This document shows, in pieces, positions 54,815 through 64,000 of a stretch of 64,000 nucleotides of DNA (position 1 is the first letter of the stretch; the number at the start of each line of letters is the position of its first letter). Both the position numbers and the translations under genes were made by a program. The notes under the pieces were generated by a model. It was not told where the DNA came from and ran no database searches. It worked only from the letters and a program-made list of their open reading frames with translations. Origin of the DNA: Pohlia nutans (Eukaryota; Streptophyta; Bryopsida; Bryales; Mniaceae); contig CM040106.1 of NCBI GenBank assembly GCA_022496805.1, forward strand, positions 3,782,001-3,846,000, given 5' to 3'.

Positions 54815-56929
54815 TTGACAGTGCCCATTGCAAAAGAAGGGTTTATAAAAGTGCTTTCCCGCCTCCTACACATCCGTTTTGGATTTTGTGAGTCATCTAA
54901 CACGCTTGAAGAAGAAGTCTTGGCTGAGTATGGCATTGTCAATGAGGCTGCGTTGCACACTAAGTACAATGATAAGGATGAATTCTACTGGTTCCTCCAT
55001 CCTCGGCAGTATAGAGCATATGGTTTACGACCTGAGACCATTGCTACGTCCAATGCAGTTCTTGTACCTATGTCTAATGGTTCTACGGTTCAACTACCAC
55101 TTTTGTGTGGCGCGAGCCTTCAATCATTTGATCGAGGAAATTTTGTGAAGGACATCTTGATCAACCTTTGTAGTGTCAAGCGTGAGCCAATTGAGCCATT
55201 GATTGATTTGACTTGTGACACTTATGTAGATATTCCCTCAATTTCTAGTGAAGGTCATTTTTCGAGTGTTGTTGCCCCTTTTCTTTCTACCTGTTCAACT
55301 CCTATAACACGCACTCCAGCTAATACTCCTACTTTGTCTTCTTTCTCTCTTCCTCTTGTCTATCCAATATCTTCAAAATGTTTCAGTGTAATGCAATGCC
55401 TTAGCAAGCTTTCAAATGTTCTATGTTGTCATAAAAAATAATCCCAAATCGATTTTCATACAATCAAGTATCACAAGGTGAAATTCCTGCCCACCAAATT
55501 CAATGGAAATGTCGTCTTTGAGTTTCCATCTTTTTGTAAAAATGTTGTATATTCTATAGAGGAAATGGACAAGCGCTATGACGGTCATGCTTGGTGTCGC
55601 ACCTTCACGTCTAACATCCATAAAAATCTAGGATTGAAATTCAAACAATCGAGTTGCCTAGGGCATTTCATTTGCGAGGATGTCAAGTATGACTAACTCA
55701 TAAGGACTTCAAAGAAAAAACGAGACCGAACGGTCTGGAACCACTACCCTTGCTTTAGATGTATGTCAAGAATCCCCTGCAGATTCTTCTCTAGTTTGCA
55801 AAGTTTGCAAAACAGCCCCTACAAGTATTCTTTTTTGTGCTGCGCAAATCTTTTGAGTGGTCACCGCTGGCTACATGTCTCGAGCATGCTACCATTTGGG
55901 TAATCATAGATGCCTAGTTTCTGAATGTCCATTGTAACAAAACATGGTAAAAAAGAAACCGCATTCAAGGTTGACTGCAGCTCTTATTGCCACGTTTTTG
56001 TGCATGAGCGCGTTCTCGGCTATTATTGTGTATTGCAATTTTTGACTACAATTTTTAAAATTTTGGGGCGTGTTGTATACCATTGGAAAGGTATTAGAAA
56101 TATCTTTCCAATGGTATATTATACGCCTCATAGTTCCAAAAATTGCAATTTGAAATTGCAAAGAACAGTGGCTCGGCGCGTGGTGGGCCTACACAGAACC
56201 GTGGAAGAAAGAACCGCAGTCAATTTTGAGTGCGGTTTTTTTTACCATGTTTTTTTACAGTGGTCAATGCAAGGAGACTTTGGAGACCATTACACACTTG
56301 ATCGCTGAAGAAGTGGCAAAGATGCCTTCGGCAAGAATTCGGCAATTGCTTTGGCCTCAAGTAACGAATTCTAGGAGACGTTTCTCATTTATGACAGGGA
56401 TGGCTCCAAAGAAGTTCCTCGTACACAGTCTAGGCAGTGGCGTTGATCTTGTGCGTCGAATGCAACCTGAAGGCAATCTCAAACATATTTTTGTGATATT
56501 TGATCACGTTAAGAGGATGAAACCGTGGATGACAATTGCATGCCATGTGTCTGATTGTACATATTGCAAAGTAATGACCATTGCAATTTGTAATATGAAG
56601 ACCAAAGGCTTGATGATTTTTTAGAACTAATTCAATAACGTCATAAAAGACAATGATGTGTCCAATCCAAATTTCAAAGGATTCATATGCCATAGCGCAC
56701 AAGAAAAGTTTAATGCTGTGCAAATTGTTTATGGATCGGGTAACCCCAAAGTTCCTATAGTGGATTGCGAACAAATGTGCCTTTTCCATTGGGCAACTTC
56801 CATGCACAAGCACACCGAGAAGCACATCGCCAAGGCAATCCATGATCAACATATCGAACTTTGTCGGCACTACAAGGATGCAACAACCATAGGTGAAGCA
56901 CATCAAATGCACTTGCAATTAAGGGTCTA
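54815..56929 (+). pseudogene. Transposase-like gene, broken and MITE-interrupted
   Basis: The frame of 54815-55441 continues past one TAA to 55696. It contains EEMDKRYDGHAWCRTFTSN and CLGHFICEDVKYD, a Cys/His-containing segment. After a frame change comes LVCKVCKTAP and MSRACYHLGNHR. The frame is then interrupted by the MITE at 55930-56262 and resumes with CKETLETITHLIAEE, GSGVDLVRRMQPEGNLKH, FDHVKRMKPWMTIACHVSD, FKGFICHSAQEKFNAVQIVY and CLFHWATSMHKHT. I associate this string with a transposase-like family of bryophyte, lycophyte and fern genomes, of possible MULE relation. That is from memory. A D expected in the FMAD-like position appears replaced (ICHS). Several stops show it is dead. Confidence 0.45.
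55930..56262. mobile_element. CACTA-type MITE inserted in the transposase-like ORF
   Basis: Ends CATTGTAACAAAACATGG and, reversed, CACTGTAAAAAAACATGG form a terminal inverted repeat of about 50 bp that also includes an AAACCGCA motif and TTGACTGC. A perfect GTC duplication flanks it (55927-55929 and 56263-56265). Removing the MITE and one GTC restores the reading frame across the site (HRCLVSEC then CKETLETI), so the insertion point is unambiguous. A truncated relative lies at 16588-16829. Confidence 0.85.
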
Positions 56930-57600
56930 GTGGTATTCGTCTGATGCGGCAGTTGAAGACAAGGTTGTCTATCCCGACGTGACGCTGCTGATTTCCGTCC
57001 GTATGTCGTGACGCGTCAATTGCGACGCGTCCGGATTGCATTTGCATCCCAACGCAAAGGTAAAAATTATCAGAACTTTTACCTTTTAATTTTTTCCCGC
57101 GGTAAATTTCTTGGATGAATTTCATCCAAAGCCGTCTAGGAGGCAGTCGACTCGACGGCGAGGTCGTCAATTGGACGGCCACTTGTCCACAAGACAGCTG
57201 CCCGTCCACTGCACGGCTCTCTCGTCAACTGGACGGCTGGACTGGCCTACCTGCTCGTTGACTAGATTTGAAACTAGAGTGTTCGTTTTTTAATTTTTGG
57301 AACAAATGAAACAAAATTGCACTTCAAAAGGACACAGCACAAACCAACCATCCACAAGGCCTAACTGCGTATGATTTTTTGGGATGGTCACGGTGGTGGA
57401 CATGATAGGTGCATGTGTGTAGGAAAATGAATTACCATTTTTATAGTTTATTGGAAATAACAATGAAGGAAAACATGGCGATTATATATTGGAGTATAAT
57501 ATTGTATACATTATGCCTAATGTTTGAGCTTTGCAAGAAAAAGTACCATATTGTATGTCCTAAAGGCTAAAGTTAAAACCATCAGTGTATTGCATTCCTA
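56930..57600. other. Spacer with GGACG-type repeats
   Basis: At 57120-57250 there is a cluster of GTCAATTGGACGGC, ACTGGACGGCTGG and GTCGACTCGACGGCG words like those in the arms of the hAT-like element, so it may be a fragment of a related copy. A short perfect palindrome ATTGCGACGCGTC/GACGCGTCAATTG lies near 57010-57030. No gene seen. Confidence 0.4.
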
Positions 57601-57605
57601 AATAT

Positions 57606-58543
57606 TCAGGCAGAGGTGCTAGCATTAGGCGCTCCTCGATCCGCTCTATCGTTGTCCGGGCTTGGGGGTGGGCCTGGTCGGTGCACTATGAAAGCACTAT
57701 CTCCTGGAACCTCACCGCTATTACCTACACTCTCATTTGTGGATTCATCATCGTCAGATCTCGTACTCCCACTCATGGCTGATTCATTGCATCGTCGGTT
57801 TTTGATGCGTGGTGCAAGAGATGAAAGTGTTTTAAGAGGTTGTCGCCCGCTTGCATCCAGAACACCATCCGTGTTTGGCCCTCCTAACTTAATTTTGCCG
57901 CAAAATGGTTGTATTGTTTGCTGCAATCGCTAATTTTTGTGGGTGGTCCCGGTAGTTTGAGTTGCACGGTTGTTGTGAGCTACTTGTTCCTGTAGACGCT
58001 TCAGAGGATTGGTCTGTCGTGCTCCACTTCTTTCTAGGGGTTGGATTTCCCTTGTGCACAATGTCATATCAACGTTAGGCCTAAACCTGCCAACCGCGTA
58101 TCTATCGATGGACCCTCTTCATGGGGGTGTACTAGGAGTACTACATATGAGGACGGTACTGATGTATCTTGTGTGGATGGAGTGAGAACATCCAAACGGT
58201 CCGACGCATGGCGCCAAAGTCTAACAAAGGTTGCTTGCAACTATACAAGTGCCATTTCCCCAACATCTAAATTACCACGTCTGCGTGCAGAATTTGGAGA
58301 CGATTCTTGGATACCAACGACTTCATTTTCATCCTCTCCTTGTTCATCTTGTTGCACGTCAAGGCTTGCCATAGTTGTTGGCTCTTCAACCATAGCATTG
58401 CCATTGTCGTTTTGTGGAATTGGCGCTACTGCAGGGACATCGTCGTTTCCACCATTGTCCATTGGATTAGTTAGCTCGGGCTCTACACTGTTGTCTCCGT
58501 CGTGGTCATTGTAGTTATTGTCAACGTCATTGAAATCAAACAC
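57606..58543 (-). other. Acidic open frames, unidentified
   Basis: Two minus-strand frames, 58543-58241 (starting MFDFNDVDNNYNDHDGDNSV, very acidic) and 57926-57606 (Ser/Asp/Pro-rich). They read like low-complexity protein of a transposon or nuclear protein, but show no recognisable domain. They could belong with the remnant further right on the same strand. Confidence 0.3.
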
Positions 58544-59418
58544 GTTTGGGTCAATAACGTGGCATCTTGCTCCCCTTCTATCGATTCCACCAAATAGTAA
58601 CGGTTCCGTTTTAGCAGATATCCAGCAAAATTATGTCAATTTCAGTTGTTGGTTCGGAACTCTTGATTCGGACTATTTTGAATACAAATCTGTTGATTAT
58701 TGTCGAGGCTTACAACACCGCATGTAGTAAAGATTGGCGATGTAATTTTTTTTCCCCTCTCGAATTACAATTACTTACAATAAATAGTAAAGTTATTTTT
58801 AGAATTTCAAGTATGAATGAACTCCACGAATGATACGCTGGAACATTGTTGCAACGTGTATGTAGGGTATTGGTAATTGGGGCTGGAATTAGGGACCACT
58901 CAAACTAGTGATGACGTGCTTTAGGGTTTTGATACCAGCAACTACCACGTGCCTATTTTTATGGAATCAGGATATCAAACGCCTTTTATACAGAATTTAC
59001 ATTACATCGTCTTATTGGGAGCTGATACATTCAAAGCCTCAGTTGGTCATACTAAAAATAGTGTATCCTGATGGACAGGAACCCAGAAAACAGTGTTACG
59101 TATCATGATGTGCAACAAACTTGCTTGCCAAAGTCATGTGGTTTTTTCGATAAGGACACAATGTAAGAATCAAAAATTTGAAATGACAGTGTATTTTTGG
59201 TGGAGTTTCCGTGCACATAGTTCCCTGTGATCCACATTCTCAAAAATTAAAAACCCTCATTCCCCACTCCCCAATCTCTATATACTGCTATCCGCATCAC
59301 CTTCAAGCCGAGTCCAGTCCTCCCAGTGTTTGATTCTTCTTTCTGCCAACAACCACGTATATGTTCTCAATATTCGCCTTTCCATTATGCTCTTGTCACA
59401 TTACACCCTTCCACTTGC
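58544..59418. other. Intergenic, nothing recognised
   Basis: AT-rich sequence without a convincing exon, repeat or element end. Confidence 0.4.
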
Positions 59419-62400
59419 TCAGTCTAGTTCGCAACACACGTTTTCCTTCAGCGTGTTCGTCACGCTTCTGTCGTGCTCCTGATTCCTGTCAAAATGATAC
59501 AAATATTGAGTGCCCCAATTAGTATTCAGAAAAAAGTGGAATGCAATGATGTACATGGGAGAACATGTATAGACCTTCTTAGCATGCGTGATTTGAATGA
59601 AGATGCTTCTGAGCATCTCGCAGTAGTAGCCGTAGAAACATATTTCACAGTCCCTTCTCGATCCACTGTTTGTTTGCGTTAGAAAACTTACAGTTTCTTC
59701 AACATTCCCGAGGTGGTCGTCGGAATGCGGCGTTATTTGTTCTCTAGTATCCTCGGCATTAAATTCCGTCGGCGTCAAAAGAAGATTCAAAGCGGCCGCC
59801 TTTGCCACCAAATTTGCGAGCCTTTTGAGCAAGGCCTACATGTAAGATTCTTGCTATAGAGCGTCGGTGAGAGCAGTACGAGATTTATGGCCGCCTGCAC
59901 TTTTGCCTTTCGTTGCAATGTCACACTGACTATCACTGTTGGCTCCCATGCCGTCACTGTCGTCGTCTCTTACACTTCCGTGTGCAATATTCGACGTCGC
60001 CTATGCACTTTGTTCAACTAGTGGGCAGCTCTTCTCTCGAGAGAATCCACGGCGCTTTCGGCTACTAACTCCAGCATAACCTTTATCCCTCCTCATCTCA
60101 TCTTCGACTTTGTCAGGGTGACCGCCCGAATTGGTCACGCAAGTCCTCCACAATACCCATCTCCCCTTTAGGACCAGTGCGGCCCAACGTCCGTCTCATT
60201 GAATTTGCGTGCTTCATGGCCTCTGATTTCTCCTTGTATTTGGGATCGGCATTGATCCTTTGAAGGTTATACCATATGTCTTTGTCAAATCCGGGTGGAA
60301 TTTGGTCACCGTTGCGGACCAACTCCAACAACTGGAACCTCCTTGTGGATACGCCTCTTCCAATTTCTCCACGTAGCCAGTCATCGTCTATATCGGCGCT
60401 GTACTCGAATTTTGAAGCGAATCTTTTCTTCAACGTCAGCATGGGTTTGTGCGGTTGATTTCTCACATCCATTACTGATGGGTCCAGAGCGCAACAGAGC
60501 TTGTTCAATTCTGCTCTCCAGGACTTTACACCAAGTCCATATGGCCTGCCTCTGTCGTCAACTGTTAAAAAATGGGGATTGCGACCCATATTTTCTCTCC
60601 TCTTCACTTCTGCCTCTCTGGACACTTGTTTTCGCTTGCGTTCTCGTCGGAGTGTTGATTCTAGTAGTGCTTCTTGTTTCACATCCGCTCTCCCCATTCA
60701 AGTTTCAAATTTCTCTTGTTTCAGCACTCGTCCAACACGTGGTGTTTCCTCTCCTGACGCTGCCTTCGACTGCAAATTGTCGTGTGTTGGCGAAAATGTC
60801 TGAAGTTCCCTGCCTCTGAACTTCTGCCTACCTCCGTACTGCCCATCCTCGTCTTCTGAATTGTGTACTCTGGTACGTTTTCCTTCTGCAATATCTTGCC
60901 TGTGGCGGTAGTACTCCGTGTCATGTTCATGGCGGCCAGGACGGTACCTCCGTGTATGTTCTCGATATTGCCGATGACGTGGTGGACTTGGTCTCTCAGA
61001 CTCTGATGTGGATTCATATCTCCGTCTGTATATATCTTGTTGTGCCTTTTTTCACCATAACGTCAGTATCCCTGTTGTCCGGCCATCCCAAATTCTCCAT
61101 GTGGTAAGCATATCATTTTCATTAGAATTACAGGGATCTATGCTACCACTGTGTGCTACTAACAGAACAAACAGATGATGAATACCAAAGTCCTCACAGT
61201 ACACATCATGCAACGTGTGGAAAAAATGTGTAATTTCTATATTCCTTCTACACCACCTTCGTCTAACAGCACTTACTCTGCTTGAATTGAATACAGGAGA
61301 CTCCGTCATTAATGTATTTTTCACGTTACAATAGACACCCGACACTATGTCATTCATATTTACGCATGACATTTCATAGTTTCAATGCTGAATACTACAG
61401 TATAGTACTTGACGTAGAATTTCTTTGAGCAATACATTGTTCTGGTGAATAGCTTGGAAATATAGTGATCAAGTTTGACCACATATACCACTTACACCCA
61501 TAAGCCAAAGTTATCATGAACTTTACAAAGGAGATCAACTTCTAACCTTTGGGGATTGAAAAGCGTCAGAAGATTTAGAAAATGCCCGCCCATAACGACG
61601 TTGGGCTTTGTATTTACCGTGCGCAAGTTGCTCACCATGAATGCGGCCTTCATCATCAGATGAATCTGTACTCTGTATTTGCAATCCCTTACTGTGTTTT
61701 TGTTTTTTCATGCTTCCTCCTGGAAAATACTTCCTCAATTCATCAAATATGCCACTCTTTCTGGCATACGTGGGAGACATTTCCATGAAATCGTTGCTTC
61801 CAGGATTCCTTTCCAAGGACGTATGAACGTCACCCTCTGTATGTGACAGTCAGAGGAGGAATAGTGTGTATTAGTCTTTTAAAATTTAAGCATACACCTC
61901 AACTTCCCGTATTTACAACATTACATATGAAATTTGGGTGACTCTTATATATATGTCTCTCTTCAGAGCCTTTATATGACTGGAGTACATGCATGACGTC
62001 AATCTATATGAAATCTGAACAGCTACCCTATGGACAGAAATAAAGTAGGCACTGCCTTCTCATTGCCAGCATGTCACAGTGCTTTAGGTGTTCAAGACAG
62101 CACTGGAACTCCGGGAGTCAAAATTAATACTGCTTACGTAGCTGCTGACTACCGTATGGTTTAATGTTACATTCATAAATGTGCCATTATATTTTTGCAG
62201 TCCTCTGTAACAAGACATTGATGTGTATGAAACTTTCACTTGCAAGGGTCCCTCAGTCGATGGATTTTTAAAATAAACATTACATGTGTGTGGTTTATTT
62301 ATAAGATGTGATAAGAGTACTTGTCCCACCTGACATAGAGCTACGCCTCAGTACCTCACTAATTCACGCAAATAAGAAATTATCAAGCCTTATGATTTAA

Positions 62401-63048
62401 TGTTTTCCTTAATGCATTGTAAGTACAATATTCAATGACTCCAACATTTTGCACCTCTTACTCTACTGTAGACAAAGAAATGTGGCTTCCGACTTCAACT
62501 TCCGTCAGAAACAAATTACATTAATAATTCTAAATTTTTTTATGGCACTCACGGATACTGCAAAAAAAATTAGAGTCAGTGATACCTGGATCTACAACGT
62601 TAGTTCTCCCGGCGTCTTCAAATGGGCGTTGTTGGGATGCTTCTCCTCTCGGTGGATTGACACGTTCCGCGCTTTGTTCTGCAGGGTTTGAAGCTCCGAT
62701 AATTGGAGACGTGAATTGCTTTGCAACGAGTGCTCTTCTCTTCTCAATCACAGCGGCTGCAAGTTCTTCTCGTCTCTCTTTGTCTTTTGTCCGTGGCGTC
62801 CTAGAAGGAGTACCCGAAATCCCTGCTACTATTTCCGCAACTGCCGGTTTTAGCTTCATCGCTTTCTTCGATTGCTTTCTGCGTGATGACTTCCCTTGAG
62901 AACAGTGCACGTCGGCATTTGGAAGGCGCAATTCTTCTCCCTCACTCTCCGTTGTTGGCTCACCGGTTCCCAACATGTCGCTGTTACCAACACCCTTAAC
63001 TTTCCTCTGCCACTTGCTCCAAGGCATAAACGTGGATTTCCTCTGCAT
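59419..63048 (-). pseudogene. Ptta/En-Spm-like transposon protein gene, multi-exon, degenerate
   Basis: The first exon starts at the ATG at 63048 and reads to a GGTATC donor at 62586 (basic, Lys/Arg/Glu-rich, SRRKQSKKAMKL). It joins in phase to an exon of about 61837-61543 (MSPTYARKSGIFDELRKYFP). A later RS-like stretch lies at about 61020-60700. Then 60697-60113 carries the recognisable part: RPYGLGVKSWRAELNKLCCA, then WLRGEIGRGVSTRRFQLLEL and KSEAMKHANSMRRTLGRTGP ending EDLRDQFGRSP. This fits the Ptta/En-Spm Transposase_24 pattern. The match continues in another frame after 60113 (DKVEDEMRRDKGY), so a frameshift is present. A further exon at about 59840-59700 ends in a GTAAGT donor. Splice details between exons are uncertain. 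No CACTA ends were found in the window. Confidence 0.5.
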
Positions 63049-64000
63049 CGTCTGTGATGCACACTTTACACAAGACCGCTGTAGCTAGGTGACACAGCGC
63101 CGCAGTGTATATCATGCAAAGAACTTCATAAATCCTCACGCCATTCAGAAAATATCAGTAGTACCTCCGCCCACAACACACAGCGTTGCTAGAATTACAC
63201 TACAGTTCTATGATATTACTACAACGTACACATTATCAGGCACAGCAATCACTCAGACGTGCACTAGGATATAAAACAAGGGTGCAGACTCACAAAGACA
63301 GTTGCAGCACCGATGGAACCCTGCTTTTGGTCTTCAGATCCAGCCGCCTTGCCTCTTGCTAGAAGAGTATGGGAAAAAACAACTTGATGGAGGAGACTGG
63401 GACGTGCGCTCATAGAAAGTTGAGGCCGTCAGTGCATGTGCTGCTTTACGAGACTAATGTGAAGTTCTAGGCAGCTGTCCCATATTGGCCTCATGAATGA
63501 AATTCATCCATTTCATCCTGTCAATTCTAGATGAAACCTTTGATTTTTTTTTGTTTCACACCCAGCATAGGCATGCATACGTGTAAGAGAGAACCAATTT
63601 TCCTTGTTGGGAGAACCTCAACGTTATCATGTCGAGATTTCCGGCAACTAGCCTTCCACTTTAGCGCTGCGGCACTGAAAATGCACCGCAATGCGCGGTT
63701 GTCACCGAAAATTGCTGGAAAGAATAGCGGAGGAGGTGACCGCCGACTAGTCGCTCAAACGCGTGGTGAAAGTCACGGATGCTATACCCATGGTTGCGCG
63801 ACTTCGGACACGGCATTCTCATCTGCAAGTCCGTTGTACCTACACCTGTAAGTGTGCTCACAAGGCGAACGTGAAACTTGGCAACATTTAATTTTCCTTG
63901 TTATTTTGATGATGCTTGCATGAGTATTGATTGTGTTCCGTCTTGTGCTGTTCCAGTGAGTGGCGTGTGTTCTCTTCTCGGAAGTCAGTTGCGGGCCGTC
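63049..64000. other. Right edge of the window, nothing recognised
   Basis: It is less AT-rich than the left half. The short open frames here (63531-63851 and others) show no domain. It may hold the promoter region of the remnant starting at 63048. Confidence 0.35.

Overview
The window is nuclear DNA of a land plant. It is repeat-dominated: almost every recognisable coding stretch belongs to a transposable element or is a broken or captured fragment of a host gene. The evidence for a plant is a Ty1/copia element with a plant-type initiator-tRNA half primer site, CACTA (En/Spm) elements with DUF4216-type and Ptta-type coding remains, and fragments of glyoxal oxidase, class II DAHP synthase and NUP62. 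The exons at 3.4-4.1 kb resemble a ciliary protein. If that holds, the plant has swimming sperm (bryophyte, lycophyte or fern). Species cannot be called from the sequence alone.

Layout. 0-5.3 kb: AT-rich DNA with two TTAA-flanked elements, the 3' end of one apparently intact spliced gene, and a Harbinger-like MITE. 5.3-13.9 kb: AT-rich DNA with a TA-flanked MITE and another TTAA-flanked element. 13.9-15.8 kb, minus strand: a four-exon gene resembling a beta-class amino-DNA-methyltransferase, damaged only in its first exon. 16-20 kb: MITEs, hairpins, TTAA ends and palindromes centred on GGTACC. 20.9-22.1 kb: a NUP62-like gene fragment. 22.4-23.8 kb: a complete non-autonomous CACTA element carrying a glyoxal-oxidase fragment. 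24-27.8 kb: a DAHP-synthase fragment, more GGTACC palindromes and a minisatellite.

28.4-38.5 kb: a long-terminal-inverted-repeat, hAT-like foldback element that has taken in a SINE (14-bp target duplication) and a young copia element with identical 319-bp LTRs. 39.4-46.0 kb: a 6.6-kb CACTA element (TSD AGC) with subterminal repeats, a TNP2 C-terminal remnant and a sugar-phosphate/nucleotide-sugar transporter fragment. 46.0-48.2 kb: a decayed acidic coiled-coil ORF on the minus strand. 48.8-52.7 kb: a degenerate satellite of about 195 bp. 54.8-56.9 kb: a broken transposase-like ORF interrupted by a CACTA-type MITE. 57-63 kb: a minus-strand, multi-exon, Ptta/En-Spm-like coding remnant.

The strongest themes are gene capture or fragmentation, a TTAA/CCCC-ended family that looks piggyBac-like (unusual for land plants), half-tRNA priming in the copia element, and a datable insertion order. 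I found no tRNA, rRNA or CRISPR. The gene identities rest on reading translations by eye, not on database searches.
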